This document shows positions 12,469 through 23,697 of a DNA stretch of 64,000 bases, piece by piece. The DNA comes from Odontocerum albicorne (Eukaryota; Arthropoda; Insecta; Trichoptera; Odontoceridae). The stretch's first letter is position 1. Each line of letters starts with the position of its first letter. The translations under genes and the position numbers were made by a program. Below the pieces are notes generated by a model. The model was not told where the DNA came from, ran no database searches, and saw only the letters and a program-made list of their open reading frames with translations. The DNA lies in contig OX463859.1 of assembly GCA_949825065.1 (NCBI GenBank), positions 8,899,850-8,963,849 of the forward strand, written 5' to 3'.

Positions 12469-12787
12469 TATTTGTAGTCATAAAGCTTCCAAAAAATGTT
12501 TCTCAAGTGGTTCCTAAAGCTGCAAACTTCACCCAATATTTCTTTCACTTAGAAGCAGACAAAATATTAACTATAATTAAACCGCCTGGTTTTGGTTCTT
12601 TTTCACACATTAAAATAATAAAAATATCAATCCACTTGAACAGTTTTGGATACTTGAACTCGAAACTTAGGTAGGAAACAAATATCTTTCTAAATAAATA
12701 ACCGAATCCAAAGACATGCGTCTTACCAAATAATATAGAATACGGAGGTCGTTAAAGAGAATATTAGAAAGAAACTCTTTTTAAAAA

Positions 12788-12860
12788 AATGGGAATTGAA
12801 CCCGCGACAAATGAGTAGGAAGTCTTACCAACTAAGTTAGTGAGAGCGTCCGATTTTTTT
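12788..12860 (-). mobile_element. SINE-II head fragment
   Basis: Plus strand gggaattgaacccgcgac, then gtcttaccaactaagtta; reversed, this is the B box (ggttcaattccc) and A box region of the SINE-II tRNA-like head. The tail is missing. Confidence 0.65.
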
Positions 12861-12996
12861 TATCTATCAACAGAAAAAGAGAGTTTAAATTTACTATTCG
12901 ACTTATAATACTGGTACATTTTACACAATTAACATATTTTTTTTGTTATTTTACAAGATGCTATTATATGGTATACGAAATCGTTTTATAAACACA

Positions 12997-13364
12997 TGTG
13001 GCGGTCGCACACTCGGAACACTGCGGGCGTCCATACACACGGTCAATGACCGATGAAGTGACCTTTGCATTCCTTAGCAATGCAAAACAAACAATTACAA
13101 AGTCCACGCGCCGGCCATTCAACCCGTAGCCGGGAGCGGACCGCATTCTATACTAGAGCGAGAACGTACTATAATTGTCTCGCCAGTTCCGTATTTGAAT
13201 GATACCTACATACAACATTAATCGTTTTTGCATTCGCAGAAACGAGACGTAGGCATATCGCGAGCGCATTCCCGCGCACATTCTAAAATGATATATGTAA
13301 ATACCTACGTTACTAATAAAATTTCTCTCTTTCCGCATTGCGATCTAACGAGTTTTATTTAACA
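12997..13364 (+). mobile_element. Solo LTR, copy A (368 bp)
   Basis: It begins TGTGGCGG and ends TTAACA. It is flanked by acaca and acaaa, a 4/5 match to a five-base target duplication. Homologous to 34431-34824 (reversed) and 45368-45705: shared blocks are ggtcaatgaccgatgaa, tgtctcgcc, tatcgcgagcgcattcccg, the aataaaattt polyadenylation-like signal, and tctctctttccgcattgc. No internal retrotransposon sequence adjoins it, so it is best read as a solo LTR left by recombination between two LTRs. Confidence 0.75.
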
Positions 13365-13429
13365 ACAAATCATCATCATCTCTCCCTTAAGGACTAGCTC
13401 CTAAACACATGACAAAAAACAATAATGTG

Positions 13430-13800
13430 AAACGTGGTATTATAGATTAGGTGTTATGTTTTCATGGTTCTCAGCTATGTATGAAAGTCGATACACCATT
13501 TGTTTTCACCCTTCCCGGTTCTGGACCATGTTGAATGTAGTGGTCAAAGAAGATCCTGTTAACTCCTTTATTTGGTCCCCCAATCTTCTAAAAAACACTC
13601 GTCTTGCTCGCTTCATCAGCTTTCGTTATTCTTTCTGAAAACATGCCCTAAGTATGTTAGGTTTCTTTATTTGAAGTCTTTCGGTAACTCCAATTCCTGT
13701 GATGATATACATTTTGGTGCTCTTTATGGGCCATGCGATAACGAGCATCCGCCTCCTACACTACATCTCGAGAATATTAAGATCCGTACTAAACTTTATA
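13430..13800 (-). pseudogene. Non-LTR retrotransposon RT C-terminus, fragment
   Basis: The minus strand reads RRRMLVIAWPIKSTKMYII, TGIGVTERLQIKKPNILRA and later RRLGDQIKELTGSSLTTTF, NMVQNREG. This fits the end of a LINE polymerase (RRMLRIxWxxxxTN..., then a DQIK...TG...Wxx region). Frame is interrupted around 13640. It directly abuts LINE-A on the same strand. Confidence 0.65.
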
Positions 13801-13854
13801 AGAATAACTGAGCTACTTCCCAGAGAAGCATAAGTATTCATTGTTACTTAAATA

Positions 13855-14290
13855 CCATCATGCCGTTTCACTGTCGGGGTAGGTAGACAGCGTCAGACTG
13901 TCCTATCGTGACAAACATCCTTCGCTTCTTTTACGATTTACCTTCTGATCCAACTCCTACGATTTCTCTGACTTATAACATATCATTTCAAAATATAATA
14001 CTTTCTTTAGTACGCCTTCCTCTTACATTTCCAATGTGCAATATATTTGTTTTGTTAATATTTCTTCATTTATTCGGTCTACTTTCCACCTCAAAATGCT
14101 CTTCTTCATCTTACTCAACACATGTATGTCAAAATTAAAAGATACGTACATTGTATGTCTCCAAGTGTTTTTTTTTAACTTGTCGGTCTTTCTTCACTTG
14201 GCCAAACCATATTCGAGTGTTAACAAATCAACTTTAAGTTCACATTCATTACTAATCACTTCATTCCTAATGTTATTTGTTTAGATCTTT
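13855..14290 (-). mobile_element. LINE-A 3' fragment
   Basis: Minus-strand copy; on the plus strand it starts with taccatcatgccgtttcactg, the reverse of the LINE-A terminus. It continues through the blocks tacgatttctctgacttata, cttacatttccaatgtgc and aacacatg...catcactaatcacttcattc. Confidence 0.7.
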
Positions 14291-14940
14291 TTTTTCCTAT
14301 ATATTGTTTAAATGATGTAGTTTTTATAATATATTTGATTTTATTCTGTATCGAGCGTAAAATTATAAAATAAATAGCATTAAATTGCAAAAAGAGAAAA
14401 ACAATAAAATTAAAATCAATCCAAGATAAAAGTTTCCCTCCATCTCTCACCCCCGTAATCACAATCAGGGTCCCGAAGTATGACAGTAACATAACATATA
14501 CTAACGTTGTTGAAATAATATAAAAAATTAAAGAAACATTACGTTGTCAAAAATTCAAAAGTATAAAATGATGTATCATATATTACGTATTATGTCACGC
14601 GACATATCATGATAGGGCCATATCAAATAAATTGTATTTTTGGGCTTGTCAAATGTTCTATTGCCACGTTTACTATTTCTGCAAATGGATTTTTGTGTTT
14701 TACATATTTTTATATGGACATAAATTATGTCTACAAATGGCGTATTATTTTTTTATCGGTTTTCTTGTTAAATCACCACTCGTTATATGTTAATATATTA
14801 AAAAAATGTTTTATGGTTACAATTCATAATGAGCTCAGAGATTAGGAATGGCTGAAACCTGGTATAGTAAAAGAGCTTTTGATGTAATTAATTAAATAAT
14901 ATTTTTTTAATTATACGCCATATCTTTATTAAAATACTTT
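14291..14940. other. Unassigned A+T-rich sequence
   Basis: No repeat family, RNA gene or plausible coding region recognised. Open frames at 14256-14492 (minus) and 14609-14845 (plus) are hydrophobic low-complexity translations without recognisable motifs. Confidence 0.4.
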
Positions 14941-15281
14941 GCCGTCGTCGTCGTTGCTGGCTCTCATACCCGAAGATTCCAACTTCAGTTGGAAAGCAAA
15001 ACTGTGCAATGGCTTTTTTTATTTATTTTTAAGTGAGTGAGCCTCTGCACACCAGCAAATTCACATGTCATACCACTGTCCTAGATACGATGGCACATCG
15101 AAGTGTGACGATCGAAGCACAGTGGCATTTTTTTAAATAATAGATATGACTGAAGTCATAGGTATCCTTAAGCCCCCGAACACTAAGCGGAAAAAAATCC
15201 CTGTGTCATTCGAGTGTGTGTTTCAACCGACGAACTTCTGCCTGAAAATCCAGTGCGCTTCCGCGCGACCATGGGCCTAAC
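14941..15281 (-). mobile_element. SINE-I copy
   Basis: Reversed SINE-I: the 3' end is the gccgtcgtcgtcgttgctgg block at 14941, and the tRNA-like head is at the right (gtgcgcttccgcgcgaccatg). The B box is badly decayed here (tttcaaccgacgaac). It lies 120 bp from the 101-bp tandem array. Confidence 0.8.
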
Positions 15282-15402
15282 AAAATATACAAGGTGGCTC
15301 TTTAATGGGGGAAAGCGAAGATTAAGGAGCTTTTGGAGGTGTCTACGTAGATATGTGAGTGATTGACTCATGCGAATGTATAAAGTTTGATGAGGAGTTA
15401 TT

Positions 15403-15907
15403 GACCATGATTTTAATGCGGTTGTTGATATTATAATACGGTTGGAATTTGGGATGTGATAGCTTGGGACTAAAGTGCGTATTAAACATTGAATGGAGAT
15501 TGTGACCATGATTTTGATGCGGTTGTTGATATTATAATACGGTTGGAATTTTGGATGTGAAAACTTGGGACTAAATTGCGTATTAAACATTGAATGGAGA
15601 GTGTGACCATGATTTTGATGCGGTTGTTGATATTATAATACGGTTGGAATTTTGGATGTGATAGCTTGGGACTAAAGTGCGTATTAAACATTGAATGGAG
15701 AGTGTGACCATGATTTTGATGCGTTTGTTGATATTATAATACGATTGGAATTTTGGATGTGACGGCTTGGGACTAAAGTGCGTATTAAACATTGAATTGA
15801 GAGTGTGACCATGATTTTGATGCGGTTGTTGATATTATAATACGGTTGGAATTTTGGATGTGATAGCTTGGGACTAAAGTGCGTATTAAACATTGAATAG
15901 AGAGTGT
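15403..15907. repeat. 101-bp tandem array, five units
   Basis: Units start at gaccatgatttt at 15403, 15504, 15605, 15706 and 15807, exactly 101 bases apart, and differ by only a few substitutions. Because 101 is not a multiple of three, the minus-strand open frames (MFNTHFSPK...) recur every unit in a new frame; these are artefacts of the repeat, not genes. A single-unit relative is at 34070-34290, so the array expanded from one unit inside an interspersed sequence. Confidence 0.95.
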
Positions 15908-16117
15908 GAACCCTTCAGCTGAGTCTTTTAGTATTTAAGACAAATTTATAAAATATATTATTATAATTACAACCGATGTCACAGGCCTTGCCTACTTAAG
16001 CGGTCCTCTATTTTAACAAAATGTAGTGTTTTAGTATTATATACTTGAACTCAATGATTTATCTTTTTATTCAAACGATGTCTCATGAATTCGTCAATGT
16101 CATTCACTAAGACTGAA

Positions 16118-16255
16118 AACCCTAACAGCAGGAGATTACCAGGAAGGCCGCCGAAGAGGTGGAAGGACAGCTGGACGTCATCATCCCAGGACAGCCTACC
16201 GTCACAAACAGGTCATACGACCTAAACCAAGAGGAAGAAGAAGAAGATATCTGAT
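16118..16255 (+). pseudogene. LINE 3' end fragment (GRPPKRWKDSW)
   Basis: Reads LPGRPPKRWKDSWTSSSQ, then RKKKK, ending in gaggaagaagaagaagata. This is the basic C-terminus and gaagaag tail of a LINE different from LINE-A. Only the last ~45 codons remain. Confidence 0.65.
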
Positions 16256-16267
16256 GATGTTTGAAGA

Positions 16268-16555
16268 ATTACGTGGCTTAGTTCGTAAGATGCTTGTCTT
16301 CCAACCCGGAGGTCGTGAGTTCGATTCCCATTGGAACCCAGTATTTTTAAAAGAAAGTTTTTTAGTCTGGTTTTCGTCTTTCTACATGTACTGTATACAA
16401 AGAAAATGTTATAAACGATTCGAATAGATTCGCTGGGCTACTGGTATAGCTGCCAGATGTAATTTCTTTAGTAAAAGTGGGTTCGAATCCCGAGTTAGAG
16501 CGTCATTGATAAGAGTTAACTTCATAAACCGCGCTATATAAAGTGTTTTTTGAAT
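16268..16555 (+). mobile_element. Composite: SINE-II head with R-IV tail
   Basis: The head is a good tRNA-like SINE-II sequence: gtggcttagttcgtaagatg (A box) and gagttcgattcccattgg (B box). After about 16385 the SINE-II body stops. At 16478 it is followed by gggttcgaatcccgagttag and cgctatataaagtgt, the R-IV tail. Either a chimeric SINE or two abutting fragments. Confidence 0.65.
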
Positions 16556-16920
16556 GAATGATGTACTCGTATATAATGATGTATTGTAGATAGTAAAAAC
16601 GAAAAATGTTTACAAATACTAGGATAAAGATATTTACTTGAATAATTTAAGATAAAGCTCTCAGTATAAAGTCTGATAAATACACCTTTGGGAGAAACAT
16701 TCGGTTTCCCCATCAATTACTGAGAATCTTTTAAAATCTCTTCTTACACGCCTTCTCCATCTTTCTTCGACATTACTTACTGTCAGTTTCTCCAAACCTT
16801 TGTTGAAAAAATTAAGATTAAACTCCGTTTAAAACGTTTCGAGTCGTTGATAAAAATGTTACGAAAAACATAAAAATGAAAGAATTTCAGAAAGTAAAAA
16901 ATATAATTTAAAAATTAATC

Positions 16921-17100
16921 GAATACGAGTACATACAAATTCTCATGCGATTTCGGTCTAGGTAAAAAGGGTCAAATGAAAACGTCGGAGATTTATATTG
17001 TGACACAAGTGATTTGTTTTCTCTACATTCAAACTAATTCTCATACAGCTCCTTCAGTTTGTCTAACTAATATATTACTCGTTTCGAAACGATTATTAGA
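16921..17100 (-). mobile_element. LINE-A 3' fragment, decayed
   Basis: Plus-strand tacgagtacatacaaattct at 16924 matches the LINE-A terminus at 28746. Ctcatacagctccttcag and gtctaactaatatattact at 17040-17080 match ctcataca...ctccta...tctgacttata... in other minus-strand copies. The rest is heavily decayed. Confidence 0.5.
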
Positions 17101-17652
17101 ATCAGAAAAAAAATTAAATATTAGAACAATAAATAAATAGTTCTATCTTTTATATGTTTTTTTAATAATAAAATTTAATTGGAGCATTTTTTTGGAGGAT
17201 TTTGCGCATCACTATTTTTTTATATCTTAGTCTAAAATTTGAGACGCAATATTTTTTTCCAAAGTATACTCAAAAAGATGTTATTTATAAAACAATAAGA
17301 TATCTATAACTACCCCACAAAAAAAAATCGATAAATCTTAGCTTCCAAAAATCATAAGGGCAAAAGTCAAAATTACTTATAAATATAGTACTTACATTAC
17401 TATTATTTTTTAAAGGAATGACAAAAAGAATTCATGAAGTTGAGACCATGTGTTTTATATGTTCAGGTAAGACTTAAGTATTTTTGTAGTAAAAAAAATA
17501 TAAATATGAGTTCTGGGATGTAAGTAAATTAATTTTATATTAGTTTATAATTAGAATATGATATTATTGTAGGAAGATTGTTACTTGATTCGATATACAC
17601 ATATTAAAGGAGTTTATAGATATTAATTAATGTGAAGATTAACATAAAAATT
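17101..17652. other. Unassigned A+T-rich sequence
   Basis: Nothing recognised; poly(A/T) rich, no open frame. Confidence 0.4.
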
Positions 17653-18187
17653 AGGGCTTTCAAATTCAGCGGTTTTTTAAATGCTTGGATAAAACACAGA
17701 TGGCGTCGTGAACTTGCCTGGGTTTTGTGACATTCGAGAAGTGTAATGTATAAAAATGGAGTCGTATACAATAAAATAACGCGTTCAAATTGTTGATTTA
17801 TTTTTATGTATTGTAATCTCCGGAAACGGTGATGTTAATTGACCACTAAGATCATCGGATACCGTTGGACTATTTTCTCTGGGGTTACGCGAAAGGCAGG
17901 TATATAAGAATGACCCCCAATCAATTCCTGAGCTGAAGGACGAAATTATTCGCGTTATTGGTGAGTTATAACCGCATATGCCAAAATGACATCGAAAATT
18001 ATGACAAAAGAGTGAACATCTGTCGATCTGCAAGAGGTGGACATTTGGCGGATATTGTTTTTTGTGTTTAAATGTCATACTCGTACTACACATTATACTT
18101 CAATGACTAATAAAATGTTTTTTGAAATCAAAGCAAATTGTATGTTTTATTCAAGAATTAAAAATTCGCTCAATTTTAAAGACCCTT
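17653..18187 (+). mobile_element. Mariner deletion derivative, copy 1 (~535 bp)
   Basis: Starts gggctttcaaattcagcgg and ends attttaaagaccctta, which are decayed inverted ends of the agggtctttcaaa type. The 5' part encodes the start of a transposase (MESYTIQQRVQIVD). It then jumps to the C-terminus of the same protein family: GDVN, RSSD-like SDTV, PELKDEIIRVIGEL (as cctgagctgaaggac...), CQNDIENYDKRVN. About two thirds of the coding region, including the first two catalytic residues, is missing. The copy at 38090 has the same junction (gtattgtaatctccggaaac). Confidence 0.85.
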
Positions 18188-18189
18188 AA

Positions 18190-19084
18190 TAATACAATTG
18201 TCTTAATTGAACTTAATATTTTTATGCTCCATTATATGTACCACCACGCCTCCCCAGCTTCTATGTAAATTAGTACGTTATAGTGTCATGTACTCTTAAT
18301 TATTATTTATGGTTGCACATTTACTGATTTTTATAAGGTATAAAAGAAAGCTAAACCGAGTTCAAGTACCGTGCAACCACTCTAACAAGATTCGATTTCA
18401 CCCACATCGAGTCCTTCTGGAATATATATTTTCAGCAGGGGTAAAACATTTTCAGCGAGAGGGTGAGAATAAAACCACGGTATTTGGTTTCACTTAAGAG
18501 GGCGGTAGTCATCAGTTATCAAAGTACATACAATACTTATATCAAACCTTTAAGTAAGTTCCCTTGGCATTCAAGTTTTGTAATATACCTCTTTTCATAA
18601 TATTTTTTTTCAACTTTGAACTTTCAATTATCACTACTTCATACATTTAAAAAAATTTAAACCAATCATTAAACGCAACTTTGAATCTTATCTATTATTC
18701 AATATCAATTTACATAAATCGCCATCCAAAGTGCAAATTAGTTAATTTTTTAAATAATTTAGCCGTAACTTTCTGGAAAATCAATCACTTGTCTTTCTTC
18801 ATATTGCCAAAGACAGCATTTTTATATTATTTTCTGATTTATATCCCCCATAAGACCATGTTTAACATTTACTATAAGATAAAGTGTAAGTAATATGTAA
18901 TTTTGTTTAATTAAGACACATTGTGTATTGAAATGCACGCTGTGATGTGTTAACACATATATACCATATGAATAACACAAATTTAAGTATTTTTTAAAAT
19001 TTTAAATTCAGTTATATAATTTTTATTTCATTCGACTGAAGAATGTTTTGAAATTTACTGTAAATTTAAGAAACCATCATTAAA
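18190..19084. other. Unassigned sequence
   Basis: No family, RNA gene or credible coding region recognised. Open frames at 18309-18497 and 18681-18893 show no known motif. Confidence 0.4.
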
Positions 19085-19510
19085 ATAACTTCCGCGTCAG
19101 ATACTTGGACAATTGCAGAGCGGTAAAAAGAGTTCTCGATACCTTTGAGAGAAAGAATCTCCGTAGAATATATGGACCAATTTATGTTAATGGTGCATGG
19201 AGACGGAGGGTTAACGAAAAGCTCTCCGCTATCTCTGAGAAACTTGAGTTACAAAAGTTTTAAACATTGGTAAACTACGCTAGCTTCATCACTTAACATA
19301 TAGTATACCGCGTATTGGGTGCTGACCCTGTAAGGAAAGCTTTATTTAGCGACCCGACAAGTCGTAGGGGAATGCGGAGACCAAAGCTGAGAGGGCTGGA
19401 TGCTGTGACAGAGAACTGCTGCATACTGGGAGAAGGAATTCCATCGATTGGAGAACAACTAACGCTGAGAGAAATAGGTGGCAGAGAATCCCGCAGGGAT
19501 GATACAATAT
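19085..19510 (+). pseudogene. Non-LTR retrotransposon RT C-terminus
   Basis: Reads DTWTIAER, then RVLDTFERKNLRRIYGPIYV-like residues (NLRRIYGP, NGAWRRRVNEKL) and, in a new frame, GADPVRKALFSDPTSRRGMR and RPKLRGLDAVTENC. This is the well-known end of insect LINE polymerases (ETWT...FERKxLRRIYGP...GRPKLRW). Stops after EL(L)QKF near 19262 and a frameshift show it is dead. A different family from LINE-A and from 28235. Confidence 0.8.
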
Positions 19511-19650
19511 TTTTTAATACGAATATATATTGACTAACTTAATCTAAAATAATAATTCTTTTTAACATACCAGTATTCATGCTAGTTTTATTAACGTTTT
19601 TTTTTTGATGCTTTGTTTTTATTATTGCTTATTAATTTATAGCAATATAA

Positions 19651-19790
19651 GAGGTACAGTTAACTGGTGTGCAACGGTTCACTCACTTAAAAAGAAACAA
19701 ATAACTCCAAAGCACAGCTTCGCTTTCCAAATGAATTGACATTGAAATGGTGAGGGGATCCTCTACTTTAAGGTCCAGCAACGATAGCAA
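19651..19790 (+). mobile_element. SINE-I, 3' end only
   Basis: Ctggtgtgcaacggttcact at 19663 through gcacagcttcgctttcca to ggtccagcaacga matches the last ~140 bp of SINE-I. The head and middle are absent. Confidence 0.75.
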
Positions 19791-20084
19791 TATAATCGTA
19801 CGAATAAATAATAATCTGTAGAGAAACTGTGGAGTGAATGAAGACTAGCTTTAACTCGTGAAAAATTGCGGGTTGTAAAGGGATCTGCTGAGCTGAAAAT
19901 AAAAACTGCTGAAAATGTTTTAAGAACACGTGTTTGTTTTAAAAGTTTTTGGCAACCCGGGTAATCTGGATTGATAAACATCATAAAACGTTGAAGAAAA
20001 AGACTTACATGTTCATTTTCGTCTTCAAGTAAAACCATTCCACAACACACACGTTCTAGGTGCGTGCAAATATCGTTACCAGAC

Positions 20085-20905
20085 GATCTCTTTTACCAAC
20101 CCTTATATTATTTAATTTTGGACACTATTGGAAAAAAATATGTTTATCAACATTAATTAGTATTTCTGATCGTCGAATATTAGTAGACTTGATCGTACTT
20201 TTCAAAATCGTAATTGGAATGATCGATTGTCTGAAGCATTGATTAGCATTCGAGTTCCGACAATAATTACCAGGCTGCAAGAGACATTTCTATGCGAAAC
20301 TATAGAATAAATTATTTTGCGAATACTCCCATACCTAAACTGCACGGAGTCGGAAATGAGTACGCTGATGTCTTGGATGTATTAAGAGTTAGTTTGCTGA
20401 CCTATAAGGAGTGCCTGAAAAGGCACTTCCGAATATCCAAGCCTAGAAATGGGATCCCACGTGTCTTTCGAGGAATTTTGAAGACCTTTTTTGAACTGCT
20501 TTTTAAGGAATCATTGTGTTTTTTTTACTATTTTTTCCCCGTGTTTTTTGATGATTTGTGAAGTTGTACCTGTCTGATTCCGTCTTTTATGTTTTATTTT
20601 CAATTTGTATTTTGTTTTTCAACGATTTGTCTATTTTGTATGTATTTTTTGCACAGTGCGGGTTGTGCGTCTGCGGACGGCCCCGTATTGTGACATGTGG
20701 TAACATATGATTTTTCAATTTGATACCTGTTTCATTCAAATTTTTTTTGTTTTACTTTTGTAAAATTATTTTTATTTTTGTATTAATCTGTCAAACTTAA
20801 TATGTTGAACACTTATTACTGTCTCTTTTTTATTTTTTGTTATAAGGTACATTGTATCGTTTATTTACAAATAAATAATCCTCAACGTTTCTACGTCGGT
20901 CACAG
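20085..20905 (+). mobile_element. LINE-C (Jockey/CR1-like) 3' end, copy 1
   Basis: Reverse-transcriptase C-terminus: SISDRRILVDLIVLFKIVIG and MIDCLKH at 20155-20240, then NYRINYFANTPIPKL, GNEYADVLDVLRVSLLTY and RHFRISKPRNGIPRVFRGIL to 20490, in two frames. The 3' untranslated region has cggacggccccgtattgtg, and it ends in aaataaat. A second copy at 61560 matches along the whole length, including the coding end. Family knowledge: the SDRR...D(L)...LLSL...RTNY pattern is the polymerase end of Jockey/CR1-type LINEs. Confidence 0.8.
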
Positions 20906-21100
20906 TAAAAAACCTTTGAAACCAAAACAAATGAATCAAGAAGTGACAGCTGTCAGTTTTTACTATGTAATTTTTGGATATTATTAGATAAAAAAATCTC
21001 GACGTTTATAATTCGTCGGTCACGGTACAGATACCATAGAAAGCAAAACAATCAAAAAGTGACAACTATCATATTGGAAAACTATAGATATTTTAAATAC
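20880..21100. repeat. Diverged ~125-bp direct duplication
   Basis: Acgtttctacgtcggtcaca...agtgacagctgtca (20884 onward) is repeated as acgtttataattcgtcggtc...agtgacaactatca (21002 onward). Copies share order and spacing but differ widely, so the duplication is old. It begins right at the LINE-C tail. Confidence 0.65.
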
Positions 21101-21955
21101 ACAATATTTAGCATTTTTCATTATTGTATTTTTGAGATTCTAAATACCATGTAACTCCAAAAATTCTATCATACATGTATGTAAAAAAGTTTTCAAAGCA
21201 TGTGTCAGAATATTCTTATTTTTTTCAATATAACTTGACAACTGTAGCTTCTAGATTATAAGACAAAAATAATGATAGAAAATAATGCATTTATTTATTT
21301 CTTTCCCCGGTGAACAGGAAAGTAGTAATATCAAAGAACTAAAAAATATTTTCAAAATAAATTATTGCTTATTATTTACTTCCAACATTATTGATGGGTT
21401 ATTCCAAGTTGTTATAATAGTTTTCAACATGAGTTCGTACAAAGTTTCTACCGAATAATTTAAATAATAATAATCACCAACTAAAAATGCCACAAACCAA
21501 TACATATATTGAAATATTGTCTATAAAAATGTAACATAGAACATGAACATGAAACAAAAATAATATAACTTAATTTTAAAATATATATTTTTTAAATGAA
21601 TATAGAAAACTACTTTTTACTTTGCAGGGATAAAGAAAAGCACGTCGTCAAGAAGAAAAATGAATTTCAGGAGGTTCCAACTTGCATTTAACCCTTTCCA
21701 TTTAACTTCTGCGTGTTCTGAACTCTCGAATTCTTTCTGTCAAGACCTTTTCTTATATGACCTTTTCCCGTGATTAATTTCACGTTACTGATTCCAATAC
21801 TGAAGAAATAAAGGGTCTTGAAACTAGAAAAAGAGCTTGAATATTCAAAATAATCTCGACCCAAAATTTAAAAAAATAATTATTAAATAGATTTTTAAAT
21901 TTAAAATAAATGAATATAGGTTTATTGATGGAAACATGTTATGTGTGCTTACACG
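21101..21955. other. Unassigned A+T-rich sequence
   Basis: Nothing recognised. Confidence 0.4.
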
Positions 21956-21959
21956 AAAA

Positions 21960-22135
21960 TCCTGAAATTACACACATATTTAAAGGCATTCGAATTCAAA
22001 AGAAAATACATTTACGAAAGAACCTATCAAAAGGTCTGAGCTCATCTCATAACATCCCCCTAGTTGAGATAAGTCCGTACCAATAAAGGACGAGCTGGCC
22101 GCGAAGATATCAGATGTTTTTCAGCCCACATCTCT
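21960..22135 (-). repeat. R-VI interspersed repeat, copy 1
   Basis: Reversed, this reads gatgtgggctgaaaaacatc, then ggatgttatgagatgagctc and gaccttttgatag. The same order appears forward at 30000-30180 (gggctgaaaaatatct...ggatgttatgagataagtct...gaccttttaata). Class unknown, possibly a LINE 3' end. Confidence 0.65.
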
Positions 22136-22251
22136 TTGTACACGAAAATTACAATATAAAAAATAAATTATAGTAAATAAGTAGTTAATACAATTAGAAA
22201 CTCAAAAATATACACGAAAATTGTTACCTAAAAAAAAATTAATATTCACTC

Positions 22252-22355
22252 GTACACATACATACACACACACACACACGCACATACACACGCGCAAACC
22301 CGCACGTACACACGCACACCCACACATACACACGAACAAGCACACATATACACAC
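22252..22355. repeat. Impure (CA)n microsatellite
   Basis: About 100 bp of CA/TA/CG dinucleotides (acacacacacacacgcacat and similar). The cysteine/valine-rich minus-strand open frames here are low-complexity artefacts. Confidence 0.9.
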
Positions 22356-22439
22356 ACAACCCCAGATTCTCTGCAGCGTAAAAAGAAAAAATAAAATATA
22401 AGTCGAAATGTTAACAAACATTTTATATTGGATTTGACA

Positions 22440-23114
22440 ATTTTATTAAATTGAAATAAATTATTTTAAAGAACTTACTAGCCCACTACTTTGAGAAATG
22501 AATTTATCTGAGCTGTGAAAAGGCACATACTCGTAAACAAAATTTTACATATTTTCAACATTTTCAATTATATTATTAGATGCGAAAGAAATATGGTATA
22601 ATATAAATGTTTGGCTATCTTTCTTATCTGCCTATCTTAACGGAGAAGTTATATATTGGTAAGTGTGCGTGTAATTTCTAAAAAAAAAATTGTCAATTGG
22701 TTAGTTAGTCTTATTCACGACAAATAGAAGTCAGTCTAACAATGGGTTCGTGATTGACGAAAGGGATACAACTTAGGGTGTGCGTCCCCGTTGCGTCTTA
22801 TAACTTTCCCTTGGTGGTGTCAGATGCAGTCAACTTGGAAACGTGGTTAATGTTATTGCAGAATTATTCTAGGCCCTTCGAGTAAAAAAACAGAATTTAT
22901 ATCAAGAGATTCGTAGAAACATGATCAGAGTAAGGCAAAGCATTTCGTATTTGTTTTGAAATGAAATCATTTTTGACATTTACATTTTATCTAAAAGGAA
23001 ACCTTAAGATTATAGAACCTGATTTTTTAATAAAAAATATGATATATGAGTATTGCAAATGATTGAAAGAAGCCGAATAAATTAAATGTAGAAATTTGTG
23101 TAATACATAGGGTG
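22440..23114. other. Unassigned sequence
   Basis: No shared repeat or coding region recognised. It includes one TACTCGTA octamer at 22528 (see findings). Confidence 0.4.
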
Positions 23115-23452
23115 TCAATGAATACGAATTAAAATGATTAGGGATGAAAGTGAACTTGACGTATTAAGTAAGATGAAAAAGAGCATTTTGAGGAGGCTTT
23201 GGCATGTACTCGTATAACGAATGAATTAAGAAATACTAACAAAACAAATATACAATCCAAATGCGAAGCGTGGTAGACGAAGACAAATAAAAGTATGATT
23301 GGATCAAGTGTATGATATTTTGAAAGAAAGAAATATGAAAAATCGGAGAAATAAGAGAAGTTGTATGAGAAGATGTACGCATGCAGAGGAGGTGAAAAAT
23401 GCGCTAAACTGAAACTCTTTCTTCTCTGTCCCCGATAATAAAACAACGTGAT
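23115..23452 (+). mobile_element. LINE-A 3' fragment
   Basis: Plus strand: gattagggatgaaagtgaac, aagatgaaaaagagcatttt, RRQIK/W-D-QVYDILKERNMKN-like residues and a terminal aacgtgatg. Against sister copies it carries extra bases at catgTACTCGTAtaac (23207). Followed at once by a reversed SINE-II. Confidence 0.75.
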
Positions 23453-23650
23453 GTTGTATTTTATTGTATTACACTTTCGATGTATGCAGTTTCAACCTGG
23501 CAGGCTTATTGCCATGTGGCAATATTTTCCAACCAACTAGAAAGACGTTAAAGAAGCCTAAAATAAAAACCAGTCTCAATTCGTTTTTTAAATAATTTAG
23601 GTTTCAACGGGAATCAAACCCGCGATCTACGGGTAGGGAGACAAGTATGA
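23453..23650 (-). mobile_element. SINE-II copy, nearly complete
   Basis: Reversed: the tail ttgtattttattgtattaca is at the left, then gccatgtggcaatattttcc, and the B-box region ggtttcaacgggaatcaaac. The right end (A box) is truncated near 23645. Confidence 0.75.
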
Positions 23651-23697
23651 GAAAAAATTATAATAAAATTCTATACCTGTACTATTTTCCATTTTTG

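Larger units (their letters stand above)
10865..12605 (-). mobile_element. R-IV repeat split by a mariner
   Basis: Two halves of one R-IV copy, 10865-11178 and 12471-12605, flank the mariner M1. They line up with the uninterrupted copy at 9395-9890: the left half ends at the tgtagtgta...tacatatgg block and the right half resumes at gtcataaagcttccaaaaa, matching atcataaatattgataagttt...ccaaaaag in the intact copy. Confidence 0.75.

Noticed and set aside
15183..15893. Chain of minus-strand open frames starting MFNTHFSPK every 101 bases
   Set aside because: Generated by the 101-bp tandem units, which shift frame each time; the last part runs into a reversed SINE-I.
22202..22421. Cysteine/valine-rich minus-strand open frames
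   Set aside because: They translate a (CA)n microsatellite.
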